Of a stretch of DNA of 64,000 nt, positions 27,307 through 34,379 are shown piece after piece. Within the stretch, counting starts at the first letter, position 1. Every line of letters starts with the position of its first letter. The notes below the pieces were generated by a model. That model ran no database searches and was not told the origin of the DNA. It was given only the letters and a program-made list of their open reading frames with translations. The translations under genes and the position numbers were made by a program. The DNA is from DASQMT01 sp963827335. Lineage in GTDB: Bacteria; Actinomycetota; Thermoleophilia; Solirubrobacterales; Solirubrobacteraceae. Where the stretch lies: the NCBI GenBank assembly GCA_963827335.1, contig CAWHAP010000004.1, forward strand, positions 1 to 64,000, in the 5' to 3' direction.

Positions 27307-27409
27307 CAACGTCGTACCCGTTCGGTGGTGAGCAGCGGTTACGACGTTGGGGGTCGTATACACCGACAACGTCGTATTCGTCCGCCCGACCGGCACGCGT
27401 ACGACGTTG
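27307..27409. repeat. Four CAACGTCGTA sites in alternating orientation
   Basis: The 10-mer CAACGTCGTA occurs at 27307-27316 and 27367-27376, and its exact complement TACGACGTTG at 27340-27349 and 27400-27409. The spacing is 33, 27 and 33 bp, so two inverted pairs repeat with a 60-bp period. The 384-bp gap between the Cys-repeat gene and the DGPF gene holds nothing else apart from the hairpin at 27233 and a promoter-like site at 27479. Such regular spacing suggests a multi-site protein-binding region or two tandem cruciforms. Confidence 0.6.
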
Positions 27410-27478
27410 AGCGCACCACCCGACCAGGCCCGCCTCCTCGATGACCGCCGTTGACGTTCGTCACGTGCCCGCATCGCG

Positions 27479-27505
27479 TGTCGGTTTCGCGCGGCCTCGT
27501 TCGAC
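27479..27505 (+). promoter_or_regulatory. Putative ECF42-type promoter
   Basis: TGTCGG (27479-27484), 17 bp, then CGAC (27502-27505) resembles the TGTCGA/CGA pattern described for ECF42 sigma factors. It lies 31 bp before the DGPF gene, with a GAGGAGGCGG ribosome binding site in between. This would let the sigma factor encoded by the second gene drive its own operon. Confidence 0.45.
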
Positions 27506-27536
27506 GTGCTGGTGACCGGCAATCGAGGAGGCGGCA

Positions 27537-27896
27537 ATGCGATTCATCGTTCTGGTCCCCGGCAATCGCGAGTCCGAGGCGGGCGAGCTGCCCGGCGCGG
27601 ACGAGCTGCAGGCGATGCGGAGGTACAACGAGGCGCTGATGAAGGCGGGCGTCATGCTGGCGGGCGACGGCCTGCACCCGACGGCCAAGGGCGCCAAGGT
27701 CCGCTTCGAGGGCCGCGAGCGCACGGTGATCGACGGCCCGTTCACCGAGGCCAAGGAGATCGTCGCGGGCTACTGGATCTGGGAGTGCGCGTCGCGCGAG
27801 GAGGCGCTGGAATGGCTCAGGCGCGCGCCGTTCGACGGCGGCGTGGAGATCGAGCTGCGCCAGATCGACGAAGACGACCTCGGCCCGCGGGCCTAG
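27537..27896 (+). CDS. YciI/DGPF-domain protein
   Basis: The 119-residue cytoplasmic protein has the ferredoxin-like fold of the YCII-related family, with the diagnostic DGPF in VIDGPFTEAKEIVAGYWIWE, an N-terminal MRFIVLVPGN strand and a middle ALMKAGVMLAGDGLHPT helix. DGPF proteins are regularly encoded next to ECF42 sigma factors and are their main targets. Their biochemical role is not settled. The gene ends 2 bp before the sigma factor start, so the two are an operon. The ribosome binding site GAGGAGG is strong. Confidence 0.92.
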   Translation: MRFIVLVPGNRESEAGELPGADELQAMRRYNEALMKAGVMLAGDGLHPTAKGAKVRFEGRERTVIDGPFTEAKEIVAGYWIWECASREEALEWLRRAPFDGGVEIELRQIDEDDLGPRA

Positions 27897-27898
27897 GC

Positions 27899-29158
27899 GT
27901 GGCGGCGTCGGCGACCCATCGCGCGATCGACGCCGTCTGGCGGATCGAGTCGGCCCGTCTGATCGCCGGGCTGGCTCGGATCGTCCGCGACGTCGCGGTG
28001 GCCGAGGACCTGGCCCAGGATGCGCTCGTCGCCGCGCTCGAGCAGTGGCCGGAGGAGGGCATCCCGCACAACCCCGGCGCCTGGCTCATGGCCACCGCCA
28101 AGCGCCGGGGCGTCGACGCGCTGCGCCGCCGCGTCACGCTCGAGCGCAAGCAGGAGCTGATCGCCCGCGAGCTCCAGATCCTCCAGCAGCTCGACCAGCC
28201 CGACCTCGTCGCGCAGGTCGACGACGTGCAGGACGACGTCCTGCGCCTGATCTTCATGACGTGCCACCCGGTCCTGTCCCGTCAGGCGCGCGTCGCGCTG
28301 ACGCTGCGCCTGCTCGGCGGCCTGTCGACGCCGGAGATCGCCCGGGCGTCCCTCGTCTCCGAAGGCGCCGTGACGCAGCGCATCGTCCGGGCCAAGCGCA
28401 CGCTCGCCGAGGCCCGCGTCCCGTTCGAGGTCCCGGGCCGCGACGAGCTGGCCGACCGCCTGTCCGCGGTGCTCGAGGTGATCTACCTGGTCTTCAACGA
28501 GGGCTACGCCGCGACCGCCGGCGAGCACTGGACCCGGCCGGCGCTGTGCCGGGACGCCCTGCGGCTCGGGCGCGTGCTCGCCGCGCTGATGCCGCGCGAG
28601 CCCGAGGTCCACGGCCTGCTCGCCCTGATGGAGCTGCAGGCCTCGCGGCTGCGGGCGAGGGCCGGGCCGCACGGGGAGCCGGTGCTGCTGGCCGACCAGG
28701 ACCGCGCCCGCTGGGACGGCCTGCTCGTGCAGCGCGGCCTGGCCGGCCTGCGGCGCGCCGAGGAGCTCGGCGGCGCGCTCGGCCCGTACACGCTGCAGGC
28801 CGCGATCGCCGCCTGCCACGCACGGGCGCGCAGCGTGGACGAGACCGACTGGCGGCGGGTCGTCGCGCTCTACGACGCGCTGGGGGCGCTCACGGGATCC
28901 CCGGTCGTCGAGCTCAACCGCGCGGTGGCGGTGACGCGGGCCTTCGGCCCGGAGGCCGGACTCGAGCTGGTCGACGCGCTCGCCGGCGAGCCCGCGCTGC
29001 GCGGGTACCACCTGCTGCCGAGCGTGCGCGGCGACCTCCTCCTCCGGCTGGGGCGGCCGGCCGAGGCGCGCGACGAGTTCGTGCGCGCGGCGGACCTGTG
29101 CGACAACGGCCCCGAGCGCGAGCTGCTGCTGTCGCGCGCGGTCGCCTGCGGCACCTGA
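27899..29158 (+). CDS. ECF sigma factor with C-terminal helical extension (ECF42-like)
   Basis: The 419-residue protein begins at a GTG 2 bp after the DGPF gene. Region sigma-2 is at about residues 10-80 (AEDLAQDALVAALEQW, NPGAWLMATAKRRGVDALRR). Region sigma-4 is at about 120-175 (ARVALTLRLLGGLSTPEIAR, VSEGAVTQRIVRAKRTLA). The remaining 240 residues are helical, with IYLVFNEGYAAT, LMELQASRLRAR and GPYTLQAAIAACHAR, the TPR-like extension found in ECF42/DUF6596 proteins and needed for their activity. No anti-sigma factor gene is adjacent, which is normal for this group. It probably controls the DGPF gene and similar genes elsewhere. Confidence 0.92.
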   Translation: MAASATHRAIDAVWRIESARLIAGLARIVRDVAVAEDLAQDALVAALEQWPEEGIPHNPGAWLMATAKRRGVDALRRRVTLERKQELIARELQILQQLDQPDLVAQVDDVQDDVLRLIFMTCHPVLSRQARVALTLRLLGGLSTPEIARASLVSEGAVTQRIVRAKRTLAEARVPFEVPGRDELADRLSAVLEVIYLVFNEGYAATAGEHWTRPALCRDALRLGRVLAALMPREPEVHGLLALMELQASRLRARAGPHGEPVLLADQDRARWDGLLVQRGLAGLRRAEELGGALGPYTLQAAIAACHARARSVDETDWRRVVALYDALGALTGSPVVELNRAVAVTRAFGPEAGLELVDALAGEPALRGYHLLPSVRGDLLLRLGRPAEARDEFVRAADLCDNGPERELLLSRAVACGT

Positions 29159-29208
29159 AGCGAACGCACGAGCGGGAATAACGGCCGGTGGCGCGGAGTC
29201 TCGACCGC

Positions 29209-30822
29209 ATGCGCAAACCAACGATCGTCGCGCTCGCCGCGGTGGCGCTCGCCGCCGCGCCGGCGTCCGCCGGAGCCCAATGATCGGCTGCCCGACGCCG
29301 AGATCTTCGCGACCGACAACACCGCCGTGATCACCGACCCCGACGACCCGCGCCTGCGCGACCGGCTGACGGGCTTCGCGCACCGCGTCGAGCGGATCGT
29401 GGCGCGGGGCGGCGGATCGCCGCGCGGATCGCGGCTGCTCGACGGCGTCTTCTCCTCCGCCGACGAGGGGACGACCACGTTCGAGCGCTCGCGCCGGTTC
29501 GGCGTCGACGGGGTCGCCGACGACGAGCTCCACGCGATCGCCGACGAGGTCCGCGGCCGCTTCGGCCAGCAGTCGGTGCTCACGTTCGACCACCTGCCGC
29601 CCGGGGACGGCGAGGTGGACGCGATCGAGCTCGAGGTTCCCGGCGTGAGCGCGCGAGCGCTGCGCGACGGCCTGCTCGCCGACCGGACCGCGCGCGAGGA
29701 GCTGTTCGGCGGGTCGGTGACGCTCGGCGGGCGCCTCCTGCTGGTCGCCGAGCTCGCCGACGCCGAGCTCGCCCGCGCCTTCGCCGAGCGGATCGGCGGA
29801 GACCTGCGCCGCGCCGAGACGCACTACGGCGAGCGCGAGTTCGTCGACGGGCCGGCCCCCGTGCGCGTCGAGCAGCGGACGCTGATCGTGGCCGGCAGCG
29901 CCGGCGACGAGACGGTGGCGCTGCGCGACCGCCCCGGCCGGCTCGAGATCGACCTGGACGCCGACGGCAGCGCCGACTTCGACGTCGACCGCAGGCGCTT
30001 CGACCGCGTCCGCGCCGGTCGGTCTCGGACTTCGGCGCCGTGTCCGTGCTCGGCCCCACGTTCGTGCGCTTCCCGCAGGCCGAGGCGGCCGACCACCTCG
30101 CGGTCGACGGTCGCGGCGGCGACGACATCCTCAGCGCGTCGACGGTCGGCATGACGCTCACGCTCGAGGGCGGCGACGGCTCGGACGTCGTCCTGGGCGG
30201 CCCCGGCGACGACACGCTCGTCGGCGGGCCCGACTTCGACGACGTCAAGGGCGGCAAGGGCGACGACGTCGCCCGCCTCGGCGGCGACTTCGACCGCTTC
30301 AGCCGGGCGCCGGGCGACGGCAGCGACGACGTCGACGGCGGCGCGAGCCGCGACTCGCTGTTCTTCCTCGGCGAGGACGCCGCGGAGGCGTTCGGCGTGT
30401 CGGCGACCGGCCGGCACGTGCGCTTCACGCGCGACGTCGGCGACATCGCGATGCGGCTGTCGGACCTCGAGGAGATCGACGCGCCCGCCGGCCGCGGCGC
30501 CGACACGTTCGTGATCGGCGACCTCAGCGGCACGCCGGTCGCGCTGGTCGACATCACCCTCGCCCCGGGACTCGGATCCCCGGGCGGCGACGGCGACGCG
30601 GACCGCGTCGCGGTCACCGGCACCGACGGCGACGACGCGCTCGCCGTCACCGGCCGCGTGGTGGTGGCCGGCACCGCGACGCTGACCGGCCTTCCGGCGA
30701 CGGTCAACCTCACGCACACGGAGGGAGCGAGCGACACGCTCGCGATCGACACGCGTGCGGGGGACGACACGGTCGACGCGTCCGGGCTCCCGGACGGGAC
30801 GATCGCGCTGGAGGTCGACTGA
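29209..30822 (+). pseudogene. Secreted RTX-type calcium-binding repeat protein, two frameshifts
   Basis: A signal peptide (MRKPTIVALAAVALAAAPAS) is followed directly by a TGA unless one base near 29281 is removed, after which the frame reads NDRLPDAEIFATDNTAVITD. A second shift near 30020 is needed to enter VSDFGAVSVLGPTFVRFPQA. With both repaired the protein has about 537 residues. At about residues 320-350 it shows glycine-aspartate RTX units: GGDGSDVVLGGPGDDTLVGG and GGKGDD. These bind calcium and fold outside the cell. The rest is Asp/Gly-rich beta structure with no enzyme motif. The frameshifts look like the indel errors seen elsewhere in this window rather than decay. Confidence 0.7.
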
Positions 30823-30835
30823 TGGCGGCGGCGCC

Positions 30836-31168
30836 CTACTCGAGCGGGCGCCGCGGGTCCGTCCGTTCGACGATCTCCGTCTCGGCGCCGCCGGACTTCT
30901 CCACCACGACATACCGCTCGTGGCGCTCGACGATCGACTCCGCCTCGAGGATCTCGTGGCCGTCGACGATCGCGAACCGGCGCGGGTTCTCGCGGACCGC
31001 CTCGTACTCCGCGCGGGTGAGCAGGATGAGCTTGCTGCAGCCGAGGCGGCCGCACTCGCACACGAACGTCAGCAGGCCCGCGGGGTCCTGGCCGACCTCC
31101 ATCCCCTCGTTGACCTTGCGGAACGTGGCCTCGTTCATCGCGACGCGCTGTTTGTCCTGTCGATCCAT
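30836..31168 (-). CDS. Conserved small protein with CxCx5C cluster
   Basis: The 110-residue protein has an N-terminal helix (NEATFRKVNEGMEV), then VCECGRLGCSKLI, which could bind a metal, and a conserved EYEAVRENPRRFAIVDGHE segment. I recognise this layout as a common small family of Thermoleophilia and related Actinomycetota without known function. It is often found next to regulators with receiver or kinase domains. Here it is divergent from an RsbW-like kinase gene, 63 bp away, which hints at a stress-signalling role. It is convergent with the RTX gene. Confidence 0.8.
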   Translation of the reverse strand: MDRQDKQRVAMNEATFRKVNEGMEVGQDPAGLLTFVCECGRLGCSKLILLTRAEYEAVRENPRRFAIVDGHEILEAESIVERHERYVVVEKSGGAETEIVERTDPRRPLE

Positions 31169-31231
31169 GTCGACGTCAGCCTAGTGCCCTCGGGGGTGCG
31201 GCACCCCTCTCGCGCCGGGTAGGCGGCGACC

Positions 31232-31621
31232 ATGCCGATCGCGTTCGAGGCGAGCATTCCCGGCACGCCGCTCGGCGTCCGGACGCTGCGCCGCGAGATG
31301 GCGACCATGGCGGAGGACTGCGGCATGGATGCCGAGGGCGTCGCGGACGTCCGCCTCGCGGTGACCGAGGCCGCCACGAACGCGGTGCTGCACGCCTACG
31401 CCGAGTCGGAGGGCGAGCTGCGGGTCACCGCGGTGACGCAGGACGGCGAGCTCGCGATCGTCATCGCCGACACCGGGCCCGGCCTCGTCGCGCGGGACGA
31501 CAGCCCTGGCCTGGGCGTCGGGCTCGCGGTGATGGCCAGCATCACCGCGCGGCTGAAGATCGTCAGCCACCCGCGCGGCACCGCGGTGCACATGGCGTTC
31601 CCGTGCCCGGGCGCCGACTAG
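31232..31621 (+). CDS. RsbW-like HATPase-domain protein (anti-sigma factor kinase type)
   Basis: The 129-residue protein is a single GHKL ATPase domain of the HATPase_c_2 type. The N box is VTEAATNAVLHAY and the G1 box is IADTGPGL. A short glycine-rich lid (SPGLGVGLAVM) follows. Proteins of this form phosphorylate STAS anti-anti-sigma partners or bind sigma factors of the SigB/SigF class. No STAS gene is nearby, so the partner is elsewhere. It starts at ATG 31232 in a 63-bp gap from the divergent Cys-cluster gene. Confidence 0.88.
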   Translation: MPIAFEASIPGTPLGVRTLRREMATMAEDCGMDAEGVADVRLAVTEAATNAVLHAYAESEGELRVTAVTQDGELAIVIADTGPGLVARDDSPGLGVGLAVMASITARLKIVSHPRGTAVHMAFPCPGAD

Positions 31622-31642
31622 GCACGGCCGGCCGGGCCGGCG

Positions 31643-31831
31643 CTACCCGGCGCGGTCCGGGTACGGGTCGTCGGCGGAGTCGCCGCCGCTCACCGTCGTG
31701 TACTCGCCGTTCTGGCAGCTGGGGCACGGCGGGAGGTTGTCGGTCGATCCGACCTGCAGCTCGTAGCCGCAGTTCGTGCAGCGGTAGGTGCCGGCGGAGA
31801 CGTCGCTGCCGGCGGGAACGGGTTCGGCCAT
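31643..31831 (-). CDS. Small zinc-ribbon protein
   Basis: The 62-residue protein has two knuckles, YRCTNCGYEL and PPCPSCQNGEY, forming a four-cysteine zinc ribbon of the rubredoxin/zinc-ribbon-containing family. The acidic tail GGDSADDPYPD is typical. I prefer the ATG at 31831 (MAEPVPAGSDV) over a GTG-like upstream start because it gives the usual short leader. Function is unknown. Such proteins often bind nucleic acid or act as small redox or metal-binding factors. Confidence 0.8.
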   Translation of the reverse strand: MAEPVPAGSDVSAGTYRCTNCGYELQVGSTDNLPPCPSCQNGEYTTVSGGDSADDPYPDRAG

Positions 31832-31893
31832 GGGCCGATCCTTCCCGCCGGGCGCCGGCGACATGCACCGCGGCCGCCCGTCACCATCTCCTC

Positions 31894-32280
31894 GTGCGCC
31901 TCGGCGGTCTCCTCAAGCGCGCCGTCCACGCCGTCGGCCTGCACCGCATCGCCACCCGGCCCCTCGCCGGGCGCGTCCGCGTCGTGCGCGACGGCGTGAT
32001 CCTGGCGCAGTCCGACCGGGCGATCGAGCTCCGCGAGACCGGTCTTCGCCCCCGCTACTACCTGCCGCCCGCGGACGTCCGGCTGGACCTCCTCACCCCG
32101 AGCGCGACCACGTCGCACTGCCCGTTCAAGGGCGACGCCGCGTACTACTCGGCGCCCGGCGCCCGCGACGCGTTCTGGACCTACGCCGAGCCCGTGAGCG
32201 GGGCCGCCGAGCCCATCGCCGGGATGCTGGCGCCGCGGCCCGGCCGGCTGGACATCACCGTCGAGCGACCGCGAGCGTGA
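31894..32280 (+). CDS. DUF427 domain protein
   Basis: The 128-residue protein carries one DUF427 beta-barrel domain: GRVRVVRDGVILAQSDRAIE, LRPRYYLPPADVRLDLL, TSHCPFKGDAAYYS and DAFWTYAEP. The family is widespread in Actinomycetota and fungi. No reaction is established. The conserved Cys/His in TSHCPFKG suggests a binding or catalytic pocket. It starts at a GTG, with a short basic N-terminal extension (LLKRAVHAVGLHRI). It is divergent from the zinc-ribbon gene. Confidence 0.85.
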   Translation: MRLGGLLKRAVHAVGLHRIATRPLAGRVRVVRDGVILAQSDRAIELRETGLRPRYYLPPADVRLDLLTPSATTSHCPFKGDAAYYSAPGARDAFWTYAEPVSGAAEPIAGMLAPRPGRLDITVERPRA

Positions 32281-32293
32281 CGCCGGCGGCGCG

Positions 32294-32839
32294 TCAGGCG
32301 CGGAGGACGCCCTCGCCCTCGCGCGTGCTCAGGACGTCGACGCCCATGTTGCGCTCCATCATCTGCAGCGCGGCGCGCCCGAGGTCCTCGTCGATGTGGG
32401 CGACGGCGTCGCGCCCGACGCGGATGTCGAAGCCGCGGATGTAGGCGTCGAGCGCGGTGTAGAGGATGCACTGCTCGGTGACCTGTCCGGCGAGCACGAT
32501 CGTCTCGACGCCGCGCTGGCGCAGCAGGTGGTCGAGCGCGGTGCCGTAGAACGCGCTGTGGCGCGCCTTGTGCAGGAAGGCGGCGTGGTCGGGCGGCACG
32601 ATCGGCTCGATCAGGTCGGGTCGGCGGCCGTCGAGCGCGCGGCGGACGATGTCGGCGCGCGAGGCGGCGAAGTCCTCGTAGTTGTCGTTGACGTAGACGA
32701 GCTCGGCGCCGTCGGCGCTGCGCACGAGGCGCGCGACCTCGGGCACGATCCGCGCCACGTCGTCGGCGAGCACGTCGGCGTGCTCGTGGTCGTACGGATT
32801 GAGCATGTCGATGACGATCAGCGCTGTCTTGCCGGGCAC
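32294..32839 (-). CDS. Isochorismatase-family cysteine hydrolase
   Basis: The 181-residue enzyme has the full catalytic triad of the family: D11 in ALIVIDMLNPYDH, K91 in FLHKARHSAFYG and C124 in GQVTEQCILYTALDAYIRGF. Family members hydrolyse vinyl ethers, nicotinamide, N-carbamoyl compounds and similar amides. The sequence resembles the general cysteine hydrolases rather than true isochorismatase. The GTG start at 32839 follows a GAGGATCC ribosome binding site. It lies 61 bp downstream of the CBS-domain gene on the same strand and may share its transcript. Confidence 0.9.
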   Translation of the reverse strand: MPGKTALIVIDMLNPYDHEHADVLADDVARIVPEVARLVRSADGAELVYVNDNYEDFAASRADIVRRALDGRRPDLIEPIVPPDHAAFLHKARHSAFYGTALDHLLRQRGVETIVLAGQVTEQCILYTALDAYIRGFDIRVGRDAVAHIDEDLGRAALQMMERNMGVDVLSTREGEGVLRA

Positions 32840-32900
32840 GTCGGATCCTCCGGGGCAGGGTGCGGCGGCCCGGGAGCGGGGCCGCCGCGGTGCCGGTACG

Positions 32901-33323
32901 TCAGCGGGAGATGGCCTCGACGAGGTCGCCGACCTTCTCCTCGTCGTAGTTGCGGGCGATGTCGGCCTGGGCGACCATGCCGACGAGCTCACGCCCGTCG
33001 ATCACGGGAAGCCGCCGGACCTGGTGGTCGGCCATGGTGCGCAGCGCCTCCTCGATGGAGTCGTCGGCGCCGATGGTCACGGTCTTGCCGTCGCCCTGGC
33101 TGATCTCGGCGACCTTGGTGCTGCCGGGGTCCTTGCCGGCTGCGAGCACCCGCACGACGATGTCGCGGTCGGTGATCATGCCCTTGAGGCGGTTGTCGTC
33201 GCCGCAGATCGGCAGGGAGCCGACGTCGAGCTCGGCCAGCCGCCTGGCCGCGTCCAGGACGGAGTCGGACTCGCCGACGCAGGTGCAGTCGGAGCTCATG
33301 ATGTCGCGGGCCTTCTTGGCCAT
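32901..33323 (-). CDS. Tandem CBS-domain protein
   Basis: The 140-residue cytoplasmic protein consists of two CBS domains forming one Bateman module: ARDIMSSDCTCVGESDSVLD with GMITDRDIVVRVLAAGKDP, then TIGADDSIEEALRTMADHQV with RRLPVIDGRELVGMVAQADI. Such modules bind adenine nucleotides and sense energy state, and no catalytic domain is attached. A GGAGGATCC ribosome binding site precedes the ATG. Its gene is divergent from a Crp/Fnr regulator, about 157 bp away. Confidence 0.92.
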   Translation of the reverse strand: MAKKARDIMSSDCTCVGESDSVLDAARRLAELDVGSLPICGDDNRLKGMITDRDIVVRVLAAGKDPGSTKVAEISQGDGKTVTIGADDSIEEALRTMADHQVRRLPVIDGRELVGMVAQADIARNYDEEKVGDLVEAISR

Positions 33324-33480
33324 CAGGATCCTCCTTCGGTCGGGGTCGACGACGCCCTACCCGGGATCGCGCGGCGGGGCATCTGTGCGACCGGCACCCG
33401 CGTTCGCGTCCGGACATCGCGCCCGCCGGGGGGCCGGGCGGGGCTTGAGTCCGGCGAGCGGCGGGAAGGGCAAGGGCGTC

Positions 33481-34329
33481 TTGACCCGCGCCGTGTCCGC
33501 CGCATCGACCTTCCAGCCCTTCCGCCCGTTCGAGCGCGGCGTGCGCGTGCTCGACGCCGATCCCGACCTCGGCGCGCTCCTGTCCCCGGAGCGGGCCGAG
33601 CTTGCGGCGCGCTCGCTCGTGGCGCACCTGCACACGGTGCCGGCCGGCCCGTGGCGCGACCCGCGCCTGCTGCAGGCGGGACCCGAGCACCTCGGGCTGC
33701 TCGTGCTCGAGGGGGTGGTCGCGCGCGACCTGCTGCTCAGCGACAACGTCTCCACCGAGCTGCTCGGCCCCGGCGACCTGCTGCGGCCGTGGCAGGACCA
33801 GGGACCCTCGCGGCTGGTGCAGTCCCAGGTGCGCTGGACCGTGCTCGAGCCGCTCCGGTCCGCCGTGCTGGACCAGGGCTTCGCCCAGCGGGTCGCGCCC
33901 TTCCCCGAGGTCCAGGCCATGCTCGTCGACCGGGTCACCGAGCGCGCGAACCGGCTCGCGGTCACCCAGGCGATCTCGCAGCTCAACGGCGTCGAGCACC
34001 GCGTGCTCGCGCTCCTGTGGCAGCTCGCGGAGCGCTGGGGCCACGTGACCCTCCGGGGCACCGTGATGCCGCTCACCCTGCCGCATCGCGTGCTCGCCCA
34101 GCAGGTCGGCGCGCGTCGCCCGACCGTCTCGACCGCGATCAGCGAGCTCGCCCACGCGGGCGCCATCGAACGGAGGCCCGCCGGCGGCTGGCTGCTCATC
34201 GGCGAGCCCGTCGGCCAACCCACGCCGGCCACGCGCCGCACGATCCGCGTGCGACGCGCCGCGCCCTACGCGGCGGCCCGGGACGCGGAGCCCGCGCGCG
34301 TGCGCGACGGGCACACGAGCGTCACGTAG
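33481..34329 (+). CDS. Crp/Fnr-family transcriptional regulator
   Basis: The protein of about 282 residues has an N-terminal cyclic-nucleotide-type beta-barrel (LLQAGPEHLGLLVLEGVVAR, STELLGPGDLLRPWQDQG), a dimer helix (VQAMLVDRVTERANRLAVTQ) and a C-terminal winged helix with VLAQQVGARRPTVSTAISEL and RRPAGGWLLIGEP. No Fe-S cysteines are seen, so it is not an oxygen-sensing FNR. A TTG at 33481 with AAGGGCAAGGG in front is the most upstream reasonable start. A GTG at 33493 is also possible. It may regulate the divergent CBS gene. Confidence 0.85.
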   Translation: MTRAVSAASTFQPFRPFERGVRVLDADPDLGALLSPERAELAARSLVAHLHTVPAGPWRDPRLLQAGPEHLGLLVLEGVVARDLLLSDNVSTELLGPGDLLRPWQDQGPSRLVQSQVRWTVLEPLRSAVLDQGFAQRVAPFPEVQAMLVDRVTERANRLAVTQAISQLNGVEHRVLALLWQLAERWGHVTLRGTVMPLTLPHRVLAQQVGARRPTVSTAISELAHAGAIERRPAGGWLLIGEPVGQPTPATRRTIRVRRAAPYAAARDAEPARVRDGHTSVT

Positions 34330-34338
34330 GTGGACGGC

Positions 34339-34374
34339 CCGCTGCGCGCCCGGACGGGTCCGGGCGCGCAGCGG
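34339..34374. terminator. Bidirectional terminator hairpin
   Basis: A perfect 16-bp stem (34339-34354 with 34359-34374) with a 4-base loop fills the 50-bp gap between the convergent Crp/Fnr and M1 peptidase genes. Only a weak T-run (TTCGTT) follows on the plus strand, but the position after both stop codons supports termination in both directions. Confidence 0.8.
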
Positions 34375-34379
34375 TTCGT

